Shown: piece by piece, positions 1-7,941 of the stretch
Numbering within the stretch: position 1 is the stretch's first letter
Layout: each line of letters starts with the position of its first letter
Source: Streptomyces sp. NRRL S-340
GTDB taxonomy: Bacteria > Actinomycetota > Actinomycetes > Streptomycetales > Streptomycetaceae
DNA length: 64,000 nt
Direction: 5' to 3'
Assembly (NCBI RefSeq): GCF_000720185.1
Contig: NZ_JOIY01000036.1
Coordinates: forward strand, 97,818 to 161,817
Position numbers and translations under genes: made by a program
The notes under the pieces: model-generated
Told to the model about the DNA's origin: nothing
Seen by the model: the letters and a program-made list of their open reading frames with translations, nothing else
Databases searched by the model: none

Positions 1-876
1 ATCACGGAGATGGAGCACCACTCCAACATCGTGCCGTGGCAGCTGCTGGCGCAGCGCACGGGCGCGAAGCTGAAGTGGTTCGGCCTGACCGACGACGGCC
101 GCCTGGACCTGTCGAACATCGAGGAGGTCATCACCGAGAAGACGAAGATCGTCTCCTTCGTGCTGGTCTCCAACATCCTCGGCACCCTCAACCCGGTCGA
201 GGCGATAGTGCGCCGCGCCCAGGAGGTCGGCGCCCTGGTCTGCGTCGACGCCTCGCAGGCCGCCCCGCACATGCCGCTGGACGTGCAGGCCCTGCAGGCC
301 GACTTCGTGGCCTTCACCGGCCACAAGATGTGCGGCCCGACCGGCATCGGCGTGCTCTGGGGCCGCCAGGAACTCCTGGAGGACCTGCCTCCGTTCCTCG
401 GCGGCGGCGAGATGATCGAGACGGTGTCGATGCACTCCTCGACCTACGCCCCCGCCCCGCACAAGTTCGAGGCCGGCACCCCGCCGATCTCGCAGGCCAT
501 CGGCCTGGGTGCGGCGATCGACTACCTGAACGCGATCGGCATGGACAAGGTCCTCGCGCACGAGCACGCCCTCACCGAGTACGCGGTGAAGCGGCTCGCG
601 GAGGTCCCCGACCTGCGCATCATCGGCCCGACCACGGCCGAGGACCGCGGCGCCGCGATCTCCTTCACGCTCGGCGACATCCACCCGCACGACGTGGGCC
701 AGGTCCTCGACGAGCAGGGCATCGCCGTCCGGGTCGGCCACCACTGCGCCCGCCCGGTCTGCCTGCGCTACGGAATTCCTGCGACCACGCGAGCGTCGTT
801 CTATCTGTACTCCACGCCGGCCGAGATCGACGCCCTGGTCGACGGCCTGGAGCACGTACGGAACTTCTTCGGATGA
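1..876 (+). CDS. sufS: Cysteine desulfurase SufS (5' end cut by window edge)
   Basis: PLP enzyme that strips sulfur from L-cysteine as a protein persulfide for iron-sulfur cluster assembly in the cytoplasm. The frame is open at base 1, and 291 residues are visible against about 410-420 in the family, so roughly the first 125 residues lie outside the window. The lysine that binds PLP sits in the motif GHKMCGPTG near nt 320-345. The persulfide cysteine is in the loop GHHCARPVCLRYG near the C-terminus. A sufU-type scaffold gene starts 11 nt downstream and a DUF59 gene follows, the usual actinobacterial suf order, which supports the SUF assignment over an IscS/NifS role. High confidence in function; the start is not visible. 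Confidence 0.95.
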   Translation: MTEMEHHSNIVPWQLLAQRTGAKLKWFGLTDDGRLDLSNIEEVITEKTKIVSFVLVSNILGTLNPVEAIVRRAQEVGALVCVDASQAAPHMPLDVQALQADFVAFTGHKMCGPTGIGVLWGRQELLEDLPPFLGGGEMIETVSMHSSTYAPAPHKFEAGTPPISQAIGLGAAIDYLNAIGMDKVLAHEHALTEYAVKRLAEVPDLRIIGPTTAEDRGAAISFTLGDIHPHDVGQVLDEQGIAVRVGHHCARPVCLRYGIPATTRASFYLYSTPAEIDALVDGLEHVRNFFG

Positions 877-887
877 GGGGCTGAGGC

Positions 888-1355
888 GTGAAGCTGGACT
901 CCATGTACCAGGACGTCATCCTGGACCACTACAAGCACCCGCACGGGCGGGGCTTGCGGGACGGTGACGCCGAGGTGCACCACGTCAACCCGACGTGCGG
1001 CGACGAGATCACCCTCCGTGTGAAGTACGACGGTACGACGATCGAGGACGTCAGCTACGAGGGGCAGGGCTGCTCCATCAGCCAGGCCTCGGCCTCGGTG
1101 CTGAACGACCTCCTGGTCGGCAAGGACCTGGCCGAGGCGCAGAGGATCCAGGAGACCTTCCTGGAGCTGATGCAGTCCAAGGGGAAGATCGAGCCCGACG
1201 ACGCGATGGAGGAGGTCCTGGAGGACGCGGTCGCGTTCGCCGGGGTGTCCAAGTATCCGGCCCGGGTCAAGTGCGCCCTGCTGAGCTGGATGGCCTGGAA
1301 GGACGCGACGGCCCAGGCGCTGGACGGCGCCGACGCCGAAAGGAAGACGGCATGA
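888..1355 (+). CDS. sufU: SUF system sulfur-transfer protein SufU
   Basis: Zinc-dependent sulfur acceptor that takes persulfide from SufS. It has 155 residues, typical for SufU. The expected metal/sulfur ligands are visible: Cys37 and Asp39 in NPTCGD, Cys62 in GQGCSIS, and Cys129 in VKCALL. The start is a GTG with a purine-rich stretch (GAGGGG) just upstream, inside the short gap after sufS. The 3' end overlaps the next gene by four bases (ATG at 1352, stop at 1353-1355), so the three genes are translationally coupled. Confidence 0.95.
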   Translation: MKLDSMYQDVILDHYKHPHGRGLRDGDAEVHHVNPTCGDEITLRVKYDGTTIEDVSYEGQGCSISQASASVLNDLLVGKDLAEAQRIQETFLELMQSKGKIEPDDAMEEVLEDAVAFAGVSKYPARVKCALLSWMAWKDATAQALDGADAERKTA

Positions 1356-1684
1356 GCGAGACCGTGGAGATGAAGCCGGCCTCGGAGGAGGAGCTCCGCG
1401 AGGCCCTGATGGACGTCGTCGACCCCGAACTGGGCATCGACGTCGTCAACCTCGGCCTGATCTACGGCATCCACGTCGACGAGTCGAACATCGCGACCGT
1501 CGACATGACCCTGACGTCGGCGGCCTGCCCGCTCACCGACGTCATCGAGGACCAGGCCAAGTCCGCCACGGACGGTCTCGTCAACGAGCTGCGCATCAAC
1601 TGGGTCTGGATGCCGCCGTGGGGTCCGGACAAGATCACGGACGACGGCCGCGAGCAGCTTCGGGCGCTCGGGTTCAACGTCTGA
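1352..1684 (+). CDS. SufT-like iron-sulfur assembly factor (MIP18/DUF59 family)
   Basis: Small 110-residue DUF59 protein, a family that helps mature or deliver Fe-S clusters. The family signature DPELGIDVVNLGLIY is at about residues 24-38, and the conserved cysteine is in TSAACPL at about residue 57. It overlaps sufU by four bases and is the last gene of the suf operon, since a strong 15-bp hairpin starts 14 nt after its stop. Assignment to Fe-S assembly rests on both family and operon position; the exact role (general maturation factor or specific targeting) cannot be read from the sequence. Confidence 0.9.
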   Translation: MSETVEMKPASEEELREALMDVVDPELGIDVVNLGLIYGIHVDESNIATVDMTLTSAACPLTDVIEDQAKSATDGLVNELRINWVWMPPWGPDKITDDGREQLRALGFNV

Positions 1685-1697
1685 CGGACGCGGCAAC

Positions 1698-1730
1698 GGA
1701 ACGGCGGCACCCCTCGGGTGCCGCCGTTCC
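1698..1730 (+). terminator. Terminator hairpin of the suf operon
   Basis: Perfect 15-bp inverted repeat with a 3-base loop (arms 1698-1712 and 1716-1730), placed 14 nt after the last suf gene. No long T run follows, as is common for GC-rich actinobacterial terminators. Confidence 0.8.
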
Positions 1731-1766
1731 GCTGTCCGCGCCCCCTGCCCCCGGCCTCCGCCGTTA

Positions 1767-1780
1767 TGTACGCTCGTACA
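1767..1780. promoter_or_regulatory. Palindromic operator overlapping the SMR pump promoter
   Basis: The sequence TGTACGCTCGTACA is a perfect 6+2+6 palindrome ending one base before the ATG of the SMR gene. It overlaps a -10-like hexamer TACGCT (1769-1774) lying 7 bases before the ATG, so the transcript may be leaderless. A repressor bound here would block transcription. The TetR gene coupled to the pump is the obvious candidate; binding itself is inferred. Confidence 0.6.
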
Positions 1781-1781
1781 C

Positions 1782-2102
1782 ATGGGATACCTCTTCCTGG
1801 CCGGCGCCATAGCCGCCGAGGTCGCCGGCACCACCGCCATGAAGTACAGCGAGGGGTTCAGCCGGGTGGGCCCCTCGGTACTGACCGCGCTCGGCTACCT
1901 GATCTCCTTCGCGCTGCTCGCCCAGACCCTCAAGACCCTCAACGTCGGCACCGCCTACGCCATCTGGTCCGGCATCGGCACGGCGGCCATCGCCGCCATC
2001 GGCGTGGCCTTCCTGGGGGAGGGGATGACCCTCACCAAGATCGCCGGGATCGCGCTGATCATCCTCGGCGTGGTGGTGCTCAACCTGGGCGGCGCCCACT
2101 GA
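1782..2102 (+). CDS. Small multidrug resistance (SMR) family transporter
   Basis: Four-helix inner-membrane antiporter of 106 residues, the normal SMR length. The membrane-embedded glutamate that couples proton and drug movement is visible in helix 1 as Glu13 (AGAIAAEVAGT). The second segment has the typical WSGIGT turn. It is closer to EmrE/QacE pumps than to guanidinium exporters, but substrate cannot be assigned. It shares one base with the downstream TetR gene (TGATG), forming a two-gene operon likely autorepressed through the palindrome just before its start. Confidence 0.9.
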   Translation: MGYLFLAGAIAAEVAGTTAMKYSEGFSRVGPSVLTALGYLISFALLAQTLKTLNVGTAYAIWSGIGTAAIAAIGVAFLGEGMTLTKIAGIALIILGVVVLNLGGAH

Positions 2103-2656
2103 TGCCCCGGCGCTACGATCCGGGCCGACGGCAGCGGATCATCGACGCGGCGATCCGGGTCGTGGGGGCCAGGGGCATCGCCGGGCTCAGCCACCGCACC
2201 GTCGCCGCCGAGGCCGATGTGCCGCTCGGCTCCACGACGTACCACTTCGCCACCCTCGACGACCTGCTGGTGGCCGCCCTGCGCCAGGCCGACGACGGCT
2301 TCGCCGAGGCGGTCGCCGCGCGCGGCGCGCTGGATGCCCCGCACCCCGACCTGGCGCGCGAACTCGCCGCCGTGACGGGGGAGTGGCTGGCCGGCGACCG
2401 CACCGGGGTCGAGCTGGAGTACGAGCTGTATCTGGCCGCCCTGCGCCGCCCCGCCCTGCGTCCCGTCGCCGCCGAGTGGGCCGACGGCCTCGCGGCCCTC
2501 CTGTCCCGGCACACCGACCCGGTCACCGCCCGGGCCCTGGTCGCCCTGGTGGACGGCATCTGCCTCCAGGTGCTGCTGACGGGCGGTTCGTACGACGAGG
2601 AGTACGCCCGCGAGGTGCTGGCTCGGGTGATCCCACCGAGGCCGCCCGGCACGTGA
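2102..2656 (+). CDS. TetR family transcriptional regulator
   Basis: DNA-binding repressor of 184 residues. The N-terminal helix-turn-helix covers about residues 10-55 (RIIDAAIRVVGARGIAGLSHRTVAAEADVP split across two helices, then GSTTYHF). The C-terminal ligand-binding half is alpha-helical and ends with a short proline-rich tail. It starts within the stop codon of the SMR pump, so it is co-transcribed and probably controls the operon through TGTACGCTCGTACA at 1767-1780. The inducing ligand is presumably a cationic pump substrate; that is inference. Confidence 0.88.
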   Translation: MPRRYDPGRRQRIIDAAIRVVGARGIAGLSHRTVAAEADVPLGSTTYHFATLDDLLVAALRQADDGFAEAVAARGALDAPHPDLARELAAVTGEWLAGDRTGVELEYELYLAALRRPALRPVAAEWADGLAALLSRHTDPVTARALVALVDGICLQVLLTGGSYDEEYAREVLARVIPPRPPGT

Positions 2657-2688
2657 GACACGGTTCGCTCCCGCACCCGCCCCCACGT

Positions 2689-2694
2689 TAGGTT
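2689..2694 (+). promoter_or_regulatory. -10 element for leaderless dapD transcript
   Basis: TAGGTT matches the actinobacterial TANNNT -10 pattern and ends 6 bases before the dapD ATG at 2701. No Shine-Dalgarno sequence is present in the intervening bases, so transcription probably starts at the ATG itself. No convincing -35 was seen. Confidence 0.5.
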
Positions 2695-2700
2695 TTCCCC

Positions 2701-3687
2701 ATGACCGACACTGCTCCCCGCACCACCGGCGCCGTCGCCGCCGGACTCGCCACGATCGCCGCCGACGGCACCGTCCTCGACACGTGGTTCCCCGCCCCCG
2801 AACTGACGGACGAGCCCGGCCCGGCCGGGACCGAACGGCTGTCCGCCGAGCGCGCCGCCGGACTGCTCGGCGGCGGCGCGACCGCGGCGACCGGTCCGGA
2901 CGCCCGCCGGGGCGTCGAGGTGGTCGCGGTCCGTACGGTCATCGCCTCGCTGGACGAGAAGCCGATCGACGCGCACGACGTCTACCTGCGCCTGCACCTG
3001 CTCTCCCACCGCCTGGTCAAGCCGCACGGCCTGAGCCTGGACGGCATGTTCGGCTTCCTCGCCAACGTCGCCTGGACGTCGCTGGGTCCGGTCGCCGTCG
3101 ACGACGTCGAGAAGGTGCGGCTCAACGCCCGCGCCGAGGGCCTGCACCTGCAGGTGACCTCCATCGACAAGTTCCCGCGCATGACGGACTACGTGGCCCC
3201 CAAGGGCGTCCGCATCGCCGACGCCGACCGGGTCCGCCTCGGCGCCCACCTCGCCGAGGGCACCACGGTCATGCACGAGGGCTTCGTGAACTTCAACGCG
3301 GGCACCCTCGGCACCTCCATGGTCGAGGGCCGCATCTCGGCGGGTGTCGTGGTGGGCGACGGCTCGGACATCGGCGGCGGCGCCTCCACCATGGGCACGC
3401 TCTCCGGCGGCGGCAACGTGATCATCTCCATCGGCGAGCGCTGCCTGATCGGCGCCGAGGCGGGCGTGGGCATCGCGCTCGGCGACGAGTGCGTCGTGGA
3501 GGCCGGCCTGTACGTCACCGCGGGCACCCGCGTCAGCATGCCCGACGGGCAGATCGTCAAGGCCCGTGAACTCTCCGGCGCCTCCAACATCCTCTTCCGC
3601 CGCAACTCGGTCACCGGCGCCGTCGAGGCCCGCCCGAACAACGCGGTCTGGGGCGGGCTCAACGAGATCCTGCACAGCCACAACTGA
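2701..3687 (+). CDS. dapD: Tetrahydrodipicolinate N-succinyltransferase DapD
   Basis: Succinylates tetrahydrodipicolinate in the succinylase branch of the meso-diaminopimelate/lysine pathway, needed for peptidoglycan. It has 328 residues, matching the long actinobacterial DapD type. The C-terminal half is a left-handed beta-helix of hexapeptide repeats (for example [23 protein letters not shown] at about residues 207-229) that binds succinyl-CoA between trimer subunits. The start is set by a -10 element immediately upstream and the absence of a ribosome-binding site. It converges on dapA at 4057-4986, another lysine-pathway gene. Confidence 0.95.
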   Translation: MTDTAPRTTGAVAAGLATIAADGTVLDTWFPAPELTDEPGPAGTERLSAERAAGLLGGGATAATGPDARRGVEVVAVRTVIASLDEKPIDAHDVYLRLHLLSHRLVKPHGLSLDGMFGFLANVAWTSLGPVAVDDVEKVRLNARAEGLHLQVTSIDKFPRMTDYVAPKGVRIADADRVRLGAHLAEGTTVMHEGFVNFNAGTLGTSMVEGRISAGVVVGDGSDIGGGASTMGTLSGGGNVIISIGERCLIGAEAGVGIALGDECVVEAGLYVTAGTRVSMPDGQIVKARELSGASNILFRRNSVTGAVEARPNNAVWGGLNEILHSHN

Positions 3688-3711
3688 GGTCGCGACGAGC
3701 GGTCGTCACGG

Positions 3712-3750
3712 TGCGGCGCCCTTTCCGTCAGGAGGGGCGCCGCATGCTTT
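3712..3750 (+). terminator. Intrinsic terminator after dapD
   Basis: A 10-bp perfect stem (TGCGGCGCCC at 3712-3721 with its complement at 3735-3744) is followed by TGCTTTTCC, a short T run. It lies 24 nt after the dapD stop. Confidence 0.8.
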
Positions 3751-3925
3751 TCCAGCGGTGACGCAGGCGGGCCCCGCGGGGTGACGAGGGCCGCGGAGGC
3801 GGCCGGCGCCGCGAGGTCCGGGGCGCGCGGGCCCCGGCGCGGGCCCACGTGGTGCGGCAGGGCGACCCCGGGGTGCTCTGCCGTCACGGGCGCGGGGTCC
3901 GCCGGGCCCTGCCCGTCGTCCCGCC

Positions 3926-4037
3926 CCGGCGACCGGGCCGCCCGCCGCGTACTCCGTGACCGCCGGGCGACCGGGCGGCCCGCCGCGTACTCCGTGACGC
4001 CGGGCGACCGGACGGCCCGCCGCGTACTCCGTGACCG
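3926..4037. repeat. 37-bp tandem repeat, three copies
   Basis: Three consecutive copies of a 37-38 bp unit whose core is CCGCCGCGTACTCCGTGAC; copies two and three start at 3964 and 4001. Copies differ by only a few bases, so amplification is recent. The array fills the 370-base gap between convergent dapD and dapA (3688-4056). The rest of that gap holds the dapD terminator and GC-rich sequence with no convincing gene. Confidence 0.8.
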
Positions 4038-4056
4038 CTCCGGGCGTCCAGCGGGG

Positions 4057-4986
4057 TCAGGGCGCCGACGCCAGGAGCCGTTCGCAGGCCGCAAGCAGGC
4101 CGCCGACCGTCGCCCGGTCCGCGGGGCGCAGGGGCGCGCGGACCGGGCCCGCGGGCAGCCCGAGCGCATTGAGCAGGCCCTTGACGGTGACCGCGCCCGG
4201 CAGTCCCGCGTTCATCGTCGACTCGACCAGTTCCATGGCCTGTTGCTGCAGCCGGGCGGCGCGCGCCGTGTCGCCCGCGTCGAACGCGTCCAGGACGGCG
4301 CGCAGTCGGCCGGGGACGACGTTCGCGACCGTGCTCACGTATCCCGCACCGCCGACCGCGTAGAGGGCGAGGTTGTGCTCGTCGCAGCCCGCGTAGAACG
4401 CCAAGTCGGTGCGTGCCAGCAGCTTCTGGACGCCGAGGAAGTCGTAGGAGCAGTCCTTGACGGCGACGATGCGCGGGTGCGCGGCCAGTCGCAGCAGCGT
4501 CGTGGCCTCGATGCGGGTGCCGGTGCGGGCCGGGATGTCGTAGAGCACGACGGGCAGCCCCGAGGCGTCCGCGACCGTGCGGAAGTGCGCCTCGACCGCG
4601 TCCTGCGGCGGTCTGCTGTAGTACGGCGTCACCACCAGCACCGCGTCGGCACCGGCCTTCTCGGCGGCCAGGGTGAGTTCGACGGTGTGCCGGGTGTCGG
4701 CCGTGCCCACGCCCGCGACGAGCGTGGCCCGGTCCCCGACGGCCTCCCGGACGGCGCGGACCAGGTCCGCCTTCTCGGCGTCCGTGGTGGTCGGCGACTC
4801 GCCGGTGGTGCCGTTCAGGACGAGCCCGTCGCACCCCTCGCTCACCAGGCGGTCGGCCAGGCGTCCGGCGCCGTCCAGGTCGAGGGCGCCCGACGGGGTG
4901 AAGGGCGTGACCATGGCGCACAGGGTGCGGCCGACGGGGCGGGCGGGTTCACCGGCACCCGGTGTGCTCTTCGCGATCGTCGTCAT
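4057..4986 (-). CDS. dapA: 4-hydroxy-tetrahydrodipicolinate synthase DapA
   Basis: Condenses pyruvate with aspartate semialdehyde, the first committed step of diaminopimelate/lysine synthesis. The TIM-barrel family motifs are present: GTTGES (pyruvate-binding Thr-Thr), TPYYSRPP (catalytic Tyr), IPARTG (substrate Arg) and the Schiff-base lysine in IVAVKD. From the ATG at 4986 the protein has 309 residues. A GTG at 5022 would add 12 residues; neither start has a clear ribosome-binding site, though a weak AGAAG precedes the GTG. Streptomyces carry more than one dapA paralogue, so which one is the main biosynthetic enzyme is not certain. It converges on dapD. Confidence 0.88.
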   Translation of the reverse strand: MTTIAKSTPGAGEPARPVGRTLCAMVTPFTPSGALDLDGAGRLADRLVSEGCDGLVLNGTTGESPTTTDAEKADLVRAVREAVGDRATLVAGVGTADTRHTVELTLAAEKAGADAVLVVTPYYSRPPQDAVEAHFRTVADASGLPVVLYDIPARTGTRIEATTLLRLAAHPRIVAVKDCSYDFLGVQKLLARTDLAFYAGCDEHNLALYAVGGAGYVSTVANVVPGRLRAVLDAFDAGDTARAARLQQQAMELVESTMNAGLPGAVTVKGLLNALGLPAGPVRAPLRPADRATVGGLLAACERLLASAP

Positions 4987-5143
4987 GGAGGTAGTCTCGG
5001 CCGACCCTTCATGAAGCTCCACTTAATTCTTCTACGGGGAATTGGTAAGCAATGCTGGAACGAAGGTGTGCTGTGTCCAAAGTCCGCCGTTTGGGTCACC
5101 ATGGGTGGTGAAGGTCACTGACCGGCAGCTCATGGGAGGCGTC

Positions 5144-5293
5144 ATGAAGCTCGGCAAGGCACTGGCCACCGGAGTCGCGCAGGAGGAGGAGCAGCCGCGG
5201 CCGGCTGAGGAGGAGACTCCCGCAGAGGCCGTCCGGGTCCCGGAGGAGACACCGGCCGCCACCGCGCCCGAAGAGGTCCCGGCCGCCCGATGA
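5144..5293 (+). CDS. Small acidic hypothetical protein
   Basis: A 49-residue protein beginning MKLGKALATGVAQ and continuing into a Glu/Pro/Ala-rich tail (PAEEETPAEAVRVPEE), so likely disordered. The start at 5144 is chosen because GGGAGG lies four bases upstream; an in-frame ATG at 5132 has no such site. Its stop overlaps the next start (ATGA at 5290), making it the first gene of a four-gene operon running to 6949. No family is recognised. Confidence 0.7.
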   Translation: MKLGKALATGVAQEEEQPRPAEEETPAEAVRVPEETPAATAPEEVPAAR

Positions 5294-6033
5294 GGCTGCG
5301 GCTGCCGACGGAACACCCGACGGAGCCGCCGACCGGTTACAAGATCGCCCACCCGGTGCTGTCGCGGGACGGCACCCGGGCCGGGTTCACCGGAGTGTCG
5401 CTCGGCGGTGCGCTGCCGTACGGCGTCGTCGCGGACGCCGGCTGCGTCTACGGCCGCCGGCACCGGCCGCCCGCCCGGCTCTGCGACTGCGGTTTCCACT
5501 GCGTGCACGAACGCGCCGCCGCGCAGGCACTGTTGTGCACCGCCGAGCACCGGTCCGCGGTGCTCCTGGAGGTGTCCGTCCTCGGCGCCTACATCCGCTT
5601 CGAACGCGGGTACCGCTATGCCCGCCAGCGGGTGCGGACGATGACGGTCGGACCCTGCGCGTGCGGCGCGCCCGCCACCGCGCTGGCCGACGCGGGCTGG
5701 GGCCGGCCCGGCCGGCGGGCCCTGGCCGCCGCCTGCGCGGGCTGCGTGCGGGGCCGTACGGCCCTGACCCTCACCGGGTTCGCCCGGCTGGCCGGGGACG
5801 GCCTGCGGGTCCTCGCCGAACCCGGCCCGGCGGTGGTGGCCGGTCAGGCCGCCCCGACCGCCGCGGGCCGTCCGGCGGGCCTCGCGGACGCGGCCGGTCC
5901 GGACGGCCGCGAAGGCCCGGGCTTGCCCGAACTCGTCGCGGAAGCCGCCCTGTTGCAGGCCCGGCTCGACTGGTTCCAGACCCAGCTGGCCCTGCTCGGC
6001 GAGCGCGGCCCGGGCGGCACGGGCCAGGGGTAG
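5290..6033 (+). CDS. Cysteine-rich conserved hypothetical protein
   Basis: A 247-residue protein of unknown function. The N-terminal half carries paired cysteines: CDCGFHC at about residues 65-71, CACG at about 122-125 and CAGC at about 146-149, which look like metal (probably zinc) ligands. The C-terminus ends in a predicted helix LVAEAALLQARLDWFQTQLA. It overlaps the small acidic gene by four bases and is followed by holin-like and DUF3618 genes, a context typical of Streptomyces envelope/stress clusters. No enzyme motif was seen. Confidence 0.75.
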   Translation: MRLRLPTEHPTEPPTGYKIAHPVLSRDGTRAGFTGVSLGGALPYGVVADAGCVYGRRHRPPARLCDCGFHCVHERAAAQALLCTAEHRSAVLLEVSVLGAYIRFERGYRYARQRVRTMTVGPCACGAPATALADAGWGRPGRRALAAACAGCVRGRTALTLTGFARLAGDGLRVLAEPGPAVVAGQAAPTAAGRPAGLADAAGPDGREGPGLPELVAEAALLQARLDWFQTQLALLGERGPGGTGQG

Positions 6034-6086
6034 CGGAGGCGTCCACGGGTACCCGGCCCTCCCGGACCGAGAGGAGGCGGGACACC

Positions 6087-6539
6087 GTGACCGGGACCAT
6101 CGATGCCAGACCTGTCCGCGCGCGGCACCCTGTGGCGGGCGACCGCCCGGCGCACGACCGGTCGGTGGGCGAACTCGTCCACGACGCCACCGAACAGCTC
6201 TCCCTGCTCGCACGGCAGGAAGTCGCCCTCGCCAAGGAGGAGCTGACCGTCAAGGGGCGGCGCATGGGGCGCGGCGGCGGACTGCTGGGCGCGGCGGGCG
6301 CACTCGCGTACGTGGGGGTGTTCGCGCTCGCCGGGACGGGTGTGGCGGCGCTCGCGCTGGTGCTGCCCGTGTGGGCCGCCGCGCTCATCGTGACCGGCGT
6401 GCTGTTCGCGCTCGCGGGCCTGCTGGCCCTGACCGGACGCGCCCAGTTGCGGCGCGCCGGACCGCCCACACCGCAGCAGGCGCTCGGCAGCGTCAAGGCG
6501 GACGTCGAGGAACTCAAGGAAAGGGCACACCACCGATGA
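6087..6539 (+). CDS. Phage holin family membrane protein (Holin-X like)
   Basis: A 150-residue protein with the usual actinobacterial Holin-X/DUF1469 layout: an amphipathic N-terminal region (SVGELVHDATEQLSLLARQEVALAKEEL) followed by two hydrophobic segments (about residues 72-95 and 98-120). Despite the family name there is no prophage nearby; such proteins are chromosomal envelope components of unknown function. The GTG start at 6087 follows GAGGAGG at nine bases. It overlaps the DUF3618 gene by four bases. Confidence 0.85.
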   Translation: MTGTIDARPVRARHPVAGDRPAHDRSVGELVHDATEQLSLLARQEVALAKEELTVKGRRMGRGGGLLGAAGALAYVGVFALAGTGVAALALVLPVWAAALIVTGVLFALAGLLALTGRAQLRRAGPPTPQQALGSVKADVEELKERAHHR

Positions 6540-6949
6540 CCGACGGCAGGCAGGGGGCGGCCGGCGGGGCCGCGCGGGCCCTGGGAGCGAAGGGGCCGGA
6601 CGAACTGCGCCGGCAGATCGAGCAGACCAGGACCCGGCTCGGTGACACCGTCGAGGAACTGGCGGCGAAGGCCGACGTCAAGGGCCGCACGAGGGCCCGC
6701 GCGGCCGACCTGCGGGACCGCGCCGGGGCGATGAGCGTCCAGATGCGCAGCGGTGCCGCGCAGGCCGGGCACCGCGCCGAGGAACGGGCCGCCCAGGCGC
6801 TGCGGCGCACACGGCAGTCCGCCGGCCGGCCGGTGAGCGACGCCGCCCGCGCCTGCCGCCGCCATCCGCGCCCGCTGCTGATCCTGGGCGCGGCGGGAAT
6901 GGTCGCGCTGACGGCGGGACTGCTGCGGCGGCGGCGCGCGCACAACTGA
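6536..6949 (+). CDS. DUF3618 family membrane-anchored protein
   Basis: A 137-residue protein with the DUF3618 signature near the N-terminus (PDELRRQIEQTRTRLGDTVEEL, residues about 21-42 over two turns), a long charged helix, and a single C-terminal membrane segment (LLILGAAGMVALTAGLL) ending in arginines. DUF3618 proteins are regularly encoded beside holin-like genes, as here. It is the last gene of the 5144-6949 operon. Function is unknown. Confidence 0.85.
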   Translation: MTDGRQGAAGGAARALGAKGPDELRRQIEQTRTRLGDTVEELAAKADVKGRTRARAADLRDRAGAMSVQMRSGAAQAGHRAEERAAQALRRTRQSAGRPVSDAARACRRHPRPLLILGAAGMVALTAGLLRRRRAHN

Positions 6950-7084
6950 GAGGACGCTGCGTACGGCCGAGGTGCGGCGCGCCACGAGCGAGTGGCGCGC
7001 CGCCCACGTGCGCCGGGGCGCGCGTGGGCGGCGCGGGCGGCAGGAGGGGCGGCGGCGTGCCGTACCGGACACCGCTCGCGGAAG

Positions 7085-7610
7085 GGGCACCCCGCCCGGA
7101 TACGGCTTGGTGCGTGGATACGGCTGGTACGCGCAGAGGGCCGGCGCGGGCACGGCCCGCGCGCCGAGAGGGCCGGCGCGCGGATACGGCTGGTACGCGG
7201 CACGGCCCGCTCGCCGGGCAGGGCCGGGCTGGGTGCTCGGGTACCGCTGGTACGCGGGTACGGTCCGCTCGCGGGCGGGGCTGGTGTGCTCGGGTACGGC
7301 CCCGCGCGCGGACAGGGTTGCCCGCGCGGAGACGGGCCGTCCCCGGATACGGTCCGCTCGCGGGCGGGGCTGGTGTGCTCGGGTACGGCCCCGCGCGCGG
7401 ACAGGGTTGCCTCGCGGGGACGGCTGGTACGCGGCACGGCCCGCTCGCGGACGGGCTGGTAGCGGACACGGTCCGCGCGCGGACAGGGTTGCCCGCGCGG
7501 AGACGGGCCGTCCCCGGATACGGCCCGCTCGCGGACGGGGCTGGTCCCGCGCGCGGTCAGGGTTGCCCGCGAAGACGGCCGTCCCCGGATACGGTCCGCG
7601 CGCCGACACG
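7085..7610. repeat. Mosaic GC-rich repeat array without a credible gene
   Basis: The block is built from reused modules. A 64-bp segment is repeated exactly at 7259-7322 and 7348-7411. The module GACAGGGTTGCC recurs at 7311, 7400, 7482 and, with one change, 7556 (steps of 89, 82 and 74 bp). A module with CCGTCCCCGGATACGG recurs near 7338, 7510 and 7580, and GGCTGGTACGCGGCACGGCC occurs near 7188 and 7421. All six frames give only Arg/Pro/Ala/Gly-rich translations without codon bias or start signals. The flanks, 6950-7084 and 7611-7846, are also GC-rich and noncoding. Confidence 0.8.
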
Positions 7611-7846
7611 GACCGCGCTCTGGCCGCCGGGTGGTTCCGGTTCCGCCAGGGTGCGGTGCCGGGTGGGCCACGTACGTGTCCCTCGCGTTCGTGCTCCGGG
7701 GCCCGCGCTGCCCGTCCTCGTCGGCGCGGGGTGGCTTCAGTCTGGGCTCGCGGGGCGGTGCGGTGGGCGCGGGGGTCGTGCTCCGGTGGGGCGGTGCCGC
7801 GGCACGCGGGTCGCGCCCGGTGGGGCGGTGCCGCGCGGAGCAGGGG

Positions 7847-7877
7847 TTGACCTCGACTTTGGTTGAGGTCCGAGAGT
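7847..7877 (+). promoter_or_regulatory. SoxR-type promoter/operator
   Basis: TTGACC (-35, 7847-7852) and GAGAGT (-10, 7872-7877) are separated by 19 bases, the overlong spacer typical of MerR-family targets. The spacer region holds the dyad GACCTCGAC-TTTG-GTTGAGGTC (7849-7870, one mismatch), which matches the known SoxR box form CCTCAA-N-TTGAGG. The ABM-domain gene starts 65 bases downstream; ABM-type genes are among known SoxR targets in Streptomyces. SoxR itself is not in the window. Confidence 0.75.
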
Positions 7878-7941
7878 GGGGGACGCCCCGGTCGGACGCC
7901 GTGCCGTCCGCCGTCTCCCGCGAGCATGGAGGCCCGCTCAG

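Noticed and set aside
6087..6949. Prophage remnant, suggested by the holin-family name.
   Set aside because: No other phage genes, and this holin-like/DUF3618 pair is a normal chromosomal arrangement in actinobacteria.
7085..7610. CRISPR array.
   Set aside because: Repeats are irregular in length and spacing, spacers resemble the repeats, and there are no cas genes.
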